Source: Bacillota bacterium (GTDB lineage Bacteria; Bacillota; Clostridia; Oscillospirales; Oscillospiraceae). From it: a DNA stretch of 5,689 nt. Of the stretch, positions 1-5,397 are shown piece by piece. Location: NCBI GenBank assembly GCA_009781925.1, contig WQUU01000112.1, positions 1 to 5,689 of the forward strand, written 5' to 3'. Numbering within the stretch: position 1 is the stretch's first letter; each line of letters opens with the position of its first letter. The position numbers and the translations under genes are program-made. Below the pieces are notes generated by a model. That model was not told the DNA's origin, ran no database searches, and was given only the letters and a program-made list of their open reading frames with translations.

Positions 1-26
1 TGCACTAATTTACGGTGGAAATTTTT

Positions 27-50
27 GTAGGGAACGGATTTATCCGTTCC
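27..50 (+). repeat. Palindromic repeat, GTAGGG-edged, left copy
   Basis: GTAGGG leads into a near-perfect palindrome at 31-50: GGAACGGAT, two T, then ATCCGTTCC. The 24 bases are the exact reverse complement of 84-107. Each copy alone can fold into a 9-bp hairpin, or the two copies can pair with each other. Short palindromes with a GTAGGG edge behave like REP-type dispersed repeats; that family-level reading is from general knowledge, and the copy number elsewhere in the genome is unknown. Confidence 0.8.
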
Positions 51-83
51 GACAGGCACGAAAATCCCGAATTCTCGGTTTAC

Positions 84-107
84 GGAACGGATAAATCCGT
101 TCCCTAC
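84..107 (-). repeat. Palindromic repeat, GTAGGG-edged, right copy (inverted)
   Basis: This is an exact inverted copy of 27-50, ending in CCCTAC. The two copies are separated by 33 bases. Perfect identity over 24 positions suggests recent origin, gene conversion, or selection for the paired structure. Confidence 0.8.
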
Positions 108-166
108 GAGTTTATAAACCGCACGATTCACGAAAAGTTAGTGCACATGAGGGAGCGCCCTTGAAC

Positions 167-640
167 TTACCCATTCAACGCTTTTTCCAAAGCGTTCAGA
201 ATGTTCTCATAGCCCGTACAGCGGCAGAGGTGGCCGGAGATCTCATGCCGCAGCTCTTCGCGGGTATACTTCTCCCCGCGGTTGAGCAACTCCAGCGCCG
301 TCATGATGATGCCGGGCGTGCAGAAGCCGCACTGGACGGCGGCCTCGTCTACAAAGGCCTGCTGAATCGGATGCAGCGCGCCGGTACTGGGGTCGCGGAG
401 GCCCTCGACCGTGATGATCTCCTTTCCGTCCGCCCAGATCGCCAGATAGATGCAGGAGTTGAAGCACTCCCCGTTGACCATGACGTTGCAGGCCCCGCAC
501 TCGCCCACCTCGCAGCCCTTCTTCACGCTGGTGAGGCCGTAGTCCTCCCGGAGCATATCGGTGAGCGACGCCCGCACATCTACGGGGCGCTCGTAGTCCC
601 TGCCGTTAATCCGGCATTTTACGGTCTTATACTCTGCCAT
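167..640 (-). CDS. xdhC: Xanthine dehydrogenase, 2Fe-2S iron-sulfur subunit
   Basis: This 157-residue protein is the electron-transfer subunit of a cytoplasmic molybdenum hydroxylase. It passes electrons from the Mo-pterin site to the FAD subunit. The N-terminal ferredoxin-like domain carries a plant-type cluster at C43, C48, C51 and C63. The C-terminal helical domain carries the second cluster at C104, C107, C139 and C141, in the family motifs QCGFCTPG and LCRCTGY. Q103 is the conserved glutamine next to the pterin in related enzymes. Length matches E. coli XdhC (about 159 residues), and all eight ligands are present. The ATG overlaps the xdhB stop by one base (TGATG). A strong GGAGGTG at 648-654 lies 9 bases upstream of it, so translation can be both coupled and independent. 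It is the last gene of the operon. No intrinsic terminator is obvious downstream. The symbol follows E. coli usage, where xdhC is the Fe-S subunit, and must not be confused with the Mo-cofactor chaperone also called XdhC elsewhere. Confidence 0.96.
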   Translation of the reverse strand: MAEYKTVKCRINGRDYERPVDVRASLTDMLREDYGLTSVKKGCEVGECGACNVMVNGECFNSCIYLAIWADGKEIITVEGLRDPSTGALHPIQQAFVDEAAVQCGFCTPGIIMTALELLNRGEKYTREELRHEISGHLCRCTGYENILNALEKALNG

Positions 641-1521
641 CAGATCACACCTCCAGCCTTTTGGGTCGCCTCAATGAGCGCCCGCCGCGCCATCTCAACA
701 GCGATATGCTGACGGAACTCCTTCGCGGCGCGCCAGCTCGTTCTGGGGTTGATATCCGCTAAGACGGCCTTCGAAAAAGCCTCCGCCGTCTCCTCCCCCA
801 CCGGGCTTCCGTTGGCTGACGCCTCCGCTGACGGCGCCCGCATAGGCACCGGCCCCGCCACGCCAAAGGCAATGCGCACCCGCGCGTAGGACTTTTTGTC
901 TTCGCTGAGCGCCACGTTCACGCTGCAGCCCGTGGTTGCAATGTCCATGGCCCCCCGCATGGCGTACTTGATGTAGCAACCATAGCAGTTTACATAACTC
1001 AATTTCGGAATGAGGATCGCCGTCAAAAGCTCTGCCGGGCGTAGATCCACTTTTCCGGCTGTGATGTAAAAATCCTTGATGCCGCAGCGCCGAACCCCCT
1101 CCGGCCCCGTGATCTCCAACACGGCCTCCCAGGCCATGAGGGTCGAGGCCGTGTCCGCGGAGGTGACGCCGTTGCAGATGTTGCCGCCGATGGTGCCGAT
1201 GTTGCGCAGCTGGGGCCCGCCCACAGTGCCCGCGGCGTCTCCCAGCACGGGAATATACTCCCGGATAACGGGGTCGCGGCTGACGTGAGAAAAGCTGGTA
1301 AGCGGTTTGATGCGGATCGCGCCATCCCCGTCCAGACTGACGCCCCGGAGCTCGTCCAGGAGGTAGATACTGACGGCCTCGCAGCCCGCGTGTTTCCCGC
1401 CGCGAACTTCGACCAGAAGATCGCTGCCCCCGGCGAGAATCTTTGCCTCCGGATGCTCCCCAAGGAGTCTTACCGCGTCGGCCACGCTCCGGGCCTCATA
1501 GATCGCCTTAAAATCATACAT
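640..1521 (-). CDS. xdhB: Xanthine dehydrogenase, FAD-binding subunit
   Basis: This 293-residue protein is the flavin subunit of the xanthine dehydrogenase complex. It receives electrons from the 2Fe-2S subunit and hands them to an external acceptor, in this family usually NAD+. It shows the FAD-binding signatures of the CO-dehydrogenase-flavoprotein type: AGGSDLL at residues 30-36 and TIGGNICNG at 110-118, followed by SADTAS. The C-terminal domain includes the segment PRTSWRAAKEFR (259-270), shared with E. coli XdhB. Length is essentially the same as E. coli XdhB (292). The ATG shares one base with the TAA of xdhA (TAATG), and AGGAGG at 1532-1537 is 10 bases upstream, so it is likely translationally coupled to xdhA. 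Nothing looks truncated. The electron acceptor is inferred from family knowledge. Confidence 0.95.
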   Translation of the reverse strand: MYDFKAIYEARSVADAVRLLGEHPEAKILAGGSDLLVEVRGGKHAGCEAVSIYLLDELRGVSLDGDGAIRIKPLTSFSHVSRDPVIREYIPVLGDAAGTVGGPQLRNIGTIGGNICNGVTSADTASTLMAWEAVLEITGPEGVRRCGIKDFYITAGKVDLRPAELLTAILIPKLSYVNCYGCYIKYAMRGAMDIATTGCSVNVALSEDKKSYARVRIAFGVAGPVPMRAPSAEASANGSPVGEETAEAFSKAVLADINPRTSWRAAKEFRQHIAVEMARRALIEATQKAGGVI

Positions 1522-3863
1522 TACAGCAGGCCCTCCTCGCGAAAGCGTTGAAACAGCAAATGCGGCGTCATGGGCGCGGCGTCCAGCGCGACGCCCGTGG
1601 CGTTGAGTATGGCGTTGCGGATCGCCGGAGCGCAGGGCACCGCCGGGGGCTCACCCAGAGCCTTTGTCCCAAAGGGGCTGGTGGGCTCCGGATTCTCCAC
1701 AAAGCGGCCGAGGAGATCGGGGTGATCCAAGGCCGTGGAGAGCTTGTAGTCCAAGAGGTTGCCGTTTAAAGGTTTGCCGGTCTTCTCGTCGAAGAGCAGC
1801 TGTTCGCCCAACCCGTAACCGATGGACATGCTCATGCCTCCGTGAACCTGGGCCAGCGCCAGCTTGGGATTGATTAGCCTGCCGCAGTCGTGTACGTTGA
1901 GGATATGCGCGACCCGGGCTTTGCACAGCGCCATGTCCACCTCCACCTCCGCGAAGCAGCAGCCGAAGGAGTAGGCATTGCTCTTGCACTGGGCCAAACT
2001 CTCCGCAAAAAACTGTTCGCTGTGTGTCGTACTGTAGAGGGCCTCTGTGGCCAACTCCGCCACAGAGATGAGCGGCGCGGTGGGGGCTCCTGAAGGAAGC
2101 GGCGCGCCGTGGGCGGCTGAAGGAAGCGGCGCGCCGTGGGCGGCGCGCCCTACAATCTGGCTGTCCCGGATATCCAATTCTTCTATTGGGCGCTTTAAAA
2201 ATTCCGCCGCATAGGCCAAAATCTTTTGTTTTAAAATGCCGCCGGTCTGGGAGAGGGACATGCCGGCCACATAGGTCTGGCGGGAACCATAGGCCCCGGT
2301 GCCGAAGGGGTAAACATCCGTATCCTGGGCGGAGACCACATGCACGTCCTCAAAGCGCAGGCCCACGCTCTCCGCCGCCATCTGGGCAAAGACAGTGTCG
2401 GCCCCCTGGCCGATCTCCGTCTCGCTGATAAAGAGCTGGATCGTGCCGTCCTGATTCATGATCATCCGGGAGGCGCTGACCTCCAGGGAGATGGGCCATA
2501 CGGCGGTGTTGTACCAGAAGATGCTCATGCCGACGCCGCGGCGGATGTTGCCGGTCTGCTTCGCGTAGGCCGCGCGCTTATTCGTCCAGTCCACGTATTT
2601 TAAACCCTCCTGGATGCACTGCTCGTGGCTGTCCGTCCAGTTGACATTGTGGGAAAATCCGTCCGTAAAGCCCACGTCCATCACATTCTTGCGCCGCAAC
2701 TCGATGGGATCCATGTTCAAAATTTTCGCGATGTCGTCCACTTGGCTCTCCATGGCGAAGGACACCTGCGGAATACCGTATGCCCGCATGGCGCCCGCCG
2801 CCGGCGTGTTGGTGAACACCGTGTAGGCGTCGTATTCATAGGCCTCGCACTTGTAGAGCTGGGAAAAGGCGGAGCAGCCTTTTAGGGCGATGCTGTGCCC
2901 GTGGCTGGCGTAGGCCCCCTGCTTGGAATAGGCCTCCATCTTCCGGCCCACAAAGGTTCCATCCTGGCGAAACCAGGTGGTCAGATGGTAGCGGATGGCG
3001 TGGCGCACGCGCTGGCAGGTAAAAGTCTCCTCCCGCGCGACGTCAATTTTTACGGCCCGGCCGCCGAGCTGCATACACAGCCAGGCGCAGAGGGGCTCAT
3101 AGAGCGCGTCCTGCTTATTCCCGAAGCCTCCGCCGAGGGTCGGCTTGATGATCCGCACGTTCCCCCAGGGGATACCCAAGGCCTGGCCCACGCAGCGGCG
3201 GACGATGTGGGGGATCTGGGTCGAGGCGATCACGACAATTTTCCCCGCCTCCATATAGGCCACGGCGCAGTGATTTTCCAGGTGGCAGTGCTGGGCGATG
3301 GGGGTGTCGTACCATTTGTCCACGCAGAGGAGCCCAGGCTCTTTGATCGCTTCCGCCAAGTCGCCCTTGGTTCCATGCGCGTGGCCCAAGATATTATTGG
3401 GATACTTCTCATGCAGCCGGGGCGCGCCGTCCTTCATGGCCTCCTGAACATCCAACACAAAGGGCAGTTCCTCATATGTAATCTGCACAAGCCGGGCCAC
3501 CTGCTCCGCCGCCACGTCGTTCTCGGCCACGACGGCGGCTACGTCGTCTCCGTAAAATCGCACGTGCCTCTCCAGCACATGCCGATCGGCCACGTCCTGG
3601 TGGGCGGGGTCAGTGGACCAGGGGTGCCCCGCCGTGGGGAAAGTCCATTCCGGCGCGTCGAAACAGGTAAAAATTTTGACCACGCCCGGCACGGCCATTG
3701 CCATTGTTATGTCAACTGATTTGACGATGCCGTGGGCGATGGTGCTGCGGACGATCTTCGCGCACAGTACATCCCGCGGGTAGAGATCCGCCGTGTACTT
3801 CGCCGCGCCCGTGACCTTGTCCACCGCGTCCACGCGCCTTGGGCTTGTTCCGACTACGTTCAA
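1521..3863 (-). CDS. xdhA: Xanthine dehydrogenase, molybdenum-binding catalytic subunit
   Basis: This 780-residue protein is the catalytic subunit that hydroxylates hypoxanthine and xanthine to urate at a Mo-molybdopterin site. It aligns by eye along its full length with E. coli XdhA (about 752 residues). Landmarks are RRVDAVDKVTG near the N-terminus, STQIPHIVRR (214-223), GGGFGNKQD (244-252), GAMRAYGIPQ (357-366), ETEIGQGADT (481-490) and LGEPP with the catalytic glutamate E738. R360 matches the purine-binding arginine of bovine xanthine dehydrogenase. Q251 replaces the bovine substrate glutamate, as in E. coli XdhA. The start is TTG: GAGGTGAT at 3869-3876 is well spaced, and no ATG precedes the conserved N-terminus. 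About 18 residues more than E. coli lie at 572-597, where a 9-residue unit (AAHGAPLPS) occurs twice in tandem, encoded by a dispersed palindromic element. It is the second gene of the minus-strand operon, 126 bp after guaD. Xanthine as substrate is inferred from family and the guaD neighbour. Confidence 0.95.
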   Translation of the reverse strand: MNVVGTSPRRVDAVDKVTGAAKYTADLYPRDVLCAKIVRSTIAHGIVKSVDITMAMAVPGVVKIFTCFDAPEWTFPTAGHPWSTDPAHQDVADRHVLERHVRFYGDDVAAVVAENDVAAEQVARLVQITYEELPFVLDVQEAMKDGAPRLHEKYPNNILGHAHGTKGDLAEAIKEPGLLCVDKWYDTPIAQHCHLENHCAVAYMEAGKIVVIASTQIPHIVRRCVGQALGIPWGNVRIIKPTLGGGFGNKQDALYEPLCAWLCMQLGGRAVKIDVAREETFTCQRVRHAIRYHLTTWFRQDGTFVGRKMEAYSKQGAYASHGHSIALKGCSAFSQLYKCEAYEYDAYTVFTNTPAAGAMRAYGIPQVSFAMESQVDDIAKILNMDPIELRRKNVMDVGFTDGFSHNVNWTDSHEQCIQEGLKYVDWTNKRAAYAKQTGNIRRGVGMSIFWYNTAVWPISLEVSASRMIMNQDGTIQLFISETEIGQGADTVFAQMAAESVGLRFEDVHVVSAQDTDVYPFGTGAYGSRQTYVAGMSLSQTGGILKQKILAYAAEFLKRPIEELDIRDSQIVGRAAHGAPLPSAAHGAPLPSGAPTAPLISVAELATEALYSTTHSEQFFAESLAQCKSNAYSFGCCFAEVEVDMALCKARVAHILNVHDCGRLINPKLALAQVHGGMSMSIGYGLGEQLLFDEKTGKPLNGNLLDYKLSTALDHPDLLGRFVENPEPTSPFGTKALGEPPAVPCAPAIRNAILNATGVALDAAPMTPHLLFQRFREEGLL
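2091..2144 (-). repeat. Perfect 27-bp tandem duplication inside xdhA
   Basis: Positions 2091-2117 and 2118-2144 are identical over 27 bases, aligned with codons. They encode AAHGAPLPS twice (XdhA residues 574-582 and 583-591). A decayed third unit follows in the protein as GAPTAPLIS (592-600), matching at 5 of 9 residues and about 17 of 23 bases. Because the unit is a multiple of three, gain or loss of copies keeps the reading frame. By alignment with E. coli XdhA, two units (18 residues) account for the extra length in what is probably a surface loop. Confidence 0.93.
2126..2153 (-). repeat. GC-rich palindromic element (GTAGGG edge), copy inside xdhA
   Basis: Read on the minus strand it is GTAGGGCGCGCCGC, a 4-base variable centre (CCAC), then GGCGCGCCGC. 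The two GGCGCGCC boxes (2128-2135 and 2142-2149 on the plus strand) are self-complementary and can pair with each other. The same 28-nt element occurs at 5351-5378 with 25 of 28 positions identical, and the differences are confined to the centre. It overlaps one unit of the 27-bp tandem repeat. Its presence in-frame in a conserved gene resembles the known protein-coding insertions of Rickettsia palindromic elements; that comparison is analogy only. Confidence 0.75.
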
Positions 3864-3868
3864 ATTGA

Positions 3869-3876
3869 ATCACCTC
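3869..3876 (-). promoter_or_regulatory. Shine-Dalgarno of xdhA supporting a TTG start
   Basis: On the minus strand this reads GAGGTGAT, an eight-base match to the anti-SD of 16S rRNA. The TTG at 3863-3861 follows it at normal spacing. It decides the unusual start codon, because no ATG or GTG lies between it and the conserved XdhA N-terminus. Confidence 0.85.
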
Positions 3877-3898
3877 AATTATGATTATTGCGAATATT

Positions 3899-3970
3899 TG
3901 TCATTCCGAGCGCAGCGAAGAATCTTGTCCCGTCCGCTATTTAAGATTCTCTGCCACGTTCAGGATGGCA
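3899..3970. repeat. Dispersed imperfect palindrome (TGTCATTCCGAG family) in the guaD-xdhA gap
   Basis: The left arm (3899-3926) starts TGTCATTCCGAGCGCAGCG and ends AATCTT. The right arm (3943-3970) is its imperfect reverse complement, matching at 20 of 28 positions around a 16-base loop. All eight differences are transitions, and four of them become G-U pairs in plus-strand RNA. The motif is a repeat I recognise as common in intergenic regions of many bacteria. On the plus strand the right arm is followed by six T (3972-3977), which would look like a terminator for antisense transcription. On the operon strand no T-run follows. Inside the guaD-xdh transcript it may fold and affect mRNA stability or relative expression (inference). 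Confidence 0.75.
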
Positions 3971-3989
3971 GTTTTTTAGGAAATACCCA

Positions 3990-5249
3990 TCAAAAAATCC
4001 GCACTCCCGCGACGTACTTGTGCGCAACATCCTCCGCCCGCGCCAAATGCACCATCCGCTCAAAGCGCTGACTCAGGCTGTCCTCTGAGTTTACATAACG
4101 CCTATCATCCACCACCAAAATATCCGCCTCGTAGCCCGCGTCGAAGGCTCCGACTTTTCCGAAAAATGCGCCCCCTCTGCGGGTAGCCAGGGCGAAGGCG
4201 TCTGCGGCTGTCAGCGCGGGGAGACTGTCGTCCACGAGCCGCCAGCGGAGCTTGGATACGTCAATGGCCGCGCGCATGACCTCAAACAGATCAAGGGTAT
4301 GCCCACCGGAGATGTCGCTGCCAAGGCCGATGTTTAGTCCGGCGTCCAGATAGCGGCGCACGGGGGCGGCTCCGCTGCGCACGTTGATGTTGGACGTGGG
4401 ACAGTGCGCCGCAAAAGTGCCGGTGTCATGAATTATGTCAATCTCACGGCCGCTCAGGTGGACGCAGTGCGCCATGATGCTGCGCTCTCCCAGCAGACCG
4501 AAAGCCTCATAAACGCCCGTGTAGCTGGAACTGTCCGGGCAGAGCTTCTTGACCCAGGCGATCTCGCGCAGATTTTCGCTCAAGTGGGACTGCAGGGGCA
4601 GTTTCCGCTCCCGCGCGAGTCTGCCGAGCCCGCTGAGCAGTTCGTCCGAGCAGCTGGGGACAAAGCGCGGCGTCAAAATGGGACGGCAATGCGTAAAACT
4701 GTCCGCCGCGTCCAGCCAGCGCTCTGTGGCGCGGAGAGACTTCGATGCGCTGTCCTCGACATAGAACGCCGGACTGTTCCTGTCCATATTCACCTTGCCC
4801 ACAAACGTGAAAAGACCGCTCTGCTCCAACAGCCGCATGAGCTGAAGTGTGGCGTCTCCGTGGATGGTCGCGAAAACACAGGCCCTGGTCGTGGCCGAGC
4901 GGCGCAGGGCCGCGCTGAATTTCTCATATTCCGCGGCGGCAAAATCCTCGTCGGAAAAATGGGCCTCCGTCGGGAATGTGATCGTGTTGAGCCAGTCCAG
5001 GAGCTCCATGTCCAGGCCCAGACCCAGATTCCTGTGCTGGGGCGCGTGCAGATGCAGATCGGCAAAGCCCGGAACGATCAGCCCCGCGCAATTTTCTATT
5101 GGCAGACCTCTGAAGCGTTCCGGCAAAATCGGAAAAACCCCGGCGCAGCGTCCGCTCTCCACGACCAGATGGCTGTGCCCATGGAGCGACAGACCGCTGT
5201 CTGGCGCAGTGTGTACAATATCGCCGAACAGCACAAATCCGTCCATCAT
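3990..5249 (-). CDS. guaD: Guanine deaminase (amidohydrolase superfamily)
   Basis: This is predicted to hydrolyse guanine to xanthine and ammonia in the cytoplasm, supplying substrate for the xanthine dehydrogenase encoded next. From the chosen start the protein has 419 residues. It shows the zinc and active-site set of guanine deaminases: PGFADLHLH (H66, H68) followed by APQ with Q71, LLDWL (83-87), TPRF with R195, QSHLSEN (H222, E225), MAHCVHLS (H261) and GSDISGG (D312). The spacing and surrounding sequence resemble human guanine deaminase closely, more than SsnA-type or chlorohydrolase-type amidohydrolases. The open frame extends up to a GTG at 5279, but that codon overlaps the -10 box (5271-5276), so it cannot lie on the mRNA. 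The first ATG (5249) sits 9 bases after AGGAAG (5264-5259). A second ATG follows at once (5246). It is the first gene of the operon. No purine riboswitch fits in its roughly 15-base leader. Confidence 0.92.
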   Translation of the reverse strand: MMDGFVLFGDIVHTAPDSGLSLHGHSHLVVESGRCAGVFPILPERFRGLPIENCAGLIVPGFADLHLHAPQHRNLGLGLDMELLDWLNTITFPTEAHFSDEDFAAAEYEKFSAALRRSATTRACVFATIHGDATLQLMRLLEQSGLFTFVGKVNMDRNSPAFYVEDSASKSLRATERWLDAADSFTHCRPILTPRFVPSCSDELLSGLGRLARERKLPLQSHLSENLREIAWVKKLCPDSSSYTGVYEAFGLLGERSIMAHCVHLSGREIDIIHDTGTFAAHCPTSNINVRSGAAPVRRYLDAGLNIGLGSDISGGHTLDLFEVMRAAIDVSKLRWRLVDDSLPALTAADAFALATRRGGAFFGKVGAFDAGYEADILVVDDRRYVNSEDSLSQRFERMVHLARAEDVAHKYVAGVRIF

Positions 5250-5258
5250 CTGCACCCA

Positions 5259-5264
5259 CTTCCT
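5259..5264 (-). promoter_or_regulatory. Shine-Dalgarno of guaD, fixing the start at 5249
   Basis: On the minus strand this is AGGAAG, 9 bases before the ATG at 5249-5247. The predicted transcription start (about 5264-5265) falls at or next to its first base, so the guaD mRNA would begin almost directly with the ribosome binding site. Confidence 0.65.
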
Positions 5265-5270
5265 GTCATT

Positions 5271-5299
5271 ATTGTACACCTCTGCCGCCGGACTGTCAA
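5271..5299 (-). promoter_or_regulatory. Sigma-70-type promoter of the guaD-xdhABC operon
   Basis: The minus strand carries a perfect -35 box TTGACA (5299-5294), a 17-base spacer and a -10 box TACAAT (5276-5271), one base off consensus. The predicted start is about 5264, giving a leader of roughly 15 bases. The near-consensus match suggests that control, if any, is by a repressor or by the repeats downstream rather than by an activator (inference). Confidence 0.85.
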
Positions 5300-5310
5300 G
5301 CGGTTGGGCC

Positions 5311-5339
5311 TTGCCAATTCCGGCGTTTCAGGTTATAAT
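5311..5339 (+). promoter_or_regulatory. Sigma-70-type promoter of the divergent PLP-enzyme gene
   Basis: The plus strand carries a -35 box TTGCCA (5311-5316), a 17-base spacer and a perfect -10 box TATAAT (5334-5339). The predicted start is about 5346, giving a leader of roughly 52 bases that contains a GC hairpin. The -35 box is only 11 bases from the -35 box of the opposing guaD promoter, so a regulator bound between them could act on both. TTGG and CCAA at 5304-5307 and 5314-5317 form a weak dyad, too short to call an operator. Confidence 0.82.
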
Positions 5340-5350
5340 TACTTTTAATC

Positions 5351-5378
5351 GCGGCGCGCCAAGCGCGGCGCGCCCTAC
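5351..5378 (-). repeat. GC-rich palindromic element (GTAGGG edge), copy in the 5' leader
   Basis: The two GGCGCGCC boxes at 5353-5360 and 5367-5374 flank AAGCGC and can form an 8-bp all-GC hairpin in the leader RNA of the gene at 5398. The element matches 2126-2153 in xdhA at 25 of 28 positions, in the same orientation relative to the plus strand (CCCTAC at the right edge). It ends 5 bases before the ribosome binding site at 5384-5387. No T-run follows directly, so it is not an intrinsic terminator. Confidence 0.75.
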
Positions 5379-5383
5379 AAGAT

Positions 5384-5387
5384 GGAG
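5384..5387 (+). promoter_or_regulatory. Ribosome binding site of the divergent gene
   Basis: GGAG stands 10 bases before the ATG at 5398. The hairpin at 5353-5374 ends 9 bases upstream, close enough to influence ribosome access, though the site itself is not sequestered in the stem. Confidence 0.6.
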
Positions 5388-5397
5388 ATGATTTTTC

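Larger units (their letters stand above)
1..145. repeat. MITE-like repeat segment with inverted ends, possibly cut by the window edge
   Basis: This non-coding segment begins with TGCACTAA (1-8) and ends with the exact reverse complement TTAGTGCA (138-145). Similarity continues imperfectly inward: about 13 of the first 17 bases match between the two ends. Inside lies a second, exact inverted pair (27-50 and 84-107). Nested inverted repeats without any open reading frame are typical of small non-autonomous elements. The left border is uncertain because the right end continues as GTGCAC and the matching base would fall outside the window. No target-site duplication can be tested. It lies about 20 bases downstream of the xdhC stop codon. 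The hairpins it could form are not followed by a T-run, so I do not call an intrinsic terminator. Confidence 0.5.

Noticed and set aside
27..107. Intrinsic terminator for the xdh operon
   Set aside because: The palindromes form stems, but neither is followed by a T-run on the minus strand; the nearest A/T tracts are separated from the stems.
727..734. GGCGCGCC box inside xdhB
   Set aside because: It encodes the conserved SWRAAKEFR segment, so it is explained by codon use and not by a repeat insertion.
3421..3428. Another GGCGCGCC box inside xdhA
   Set aside because: It is single, has no partner box or GTAGGG edge, and encodes the ordinary sequence DGAPRLH without any insertion relative to homologues.
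2895..3719. Long plus-strand open frame (274 codons) opposite xdhA
   Set aside because: It lies wholly antisense to a strongly conserved gene. It has low-complexity His/Gly/Ala-rich composition with no recognisable motif, as expected of a GC-rich shadow frame.
3864..3898. Separate promoter for xdhA in the intergenic gap
   Set aside because: The region is AT-rich with weak boxes (ATGACA, then CATAAT at a 15-base spacing), far from consensus compared with the promoter upstream of guaD.
5250..5279. Extended guaD start at GTG 5279
   Set aside because: This codon overlaps the -10 box of the guaD promoter, so it would not be on the mRNA. The added residues precede the SD and have no counterpart in guanine deaminases.
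4404..5348. Long plus-strand open frame (314 codons) opposite guaD and the intergenic region
   Set aside because: It is antisense to all the conserved guanine deaminase motifs, crosses both divergent promoters, and shows no domain features.
5250..5397. Purine riboswitch upstream of guaD or of the divergent gene
   Set aside because: The guaD leader is only about 15 bases and the other about 52 bases with a simple GC hairpin; neither can hold a three-way-junction aptamer.
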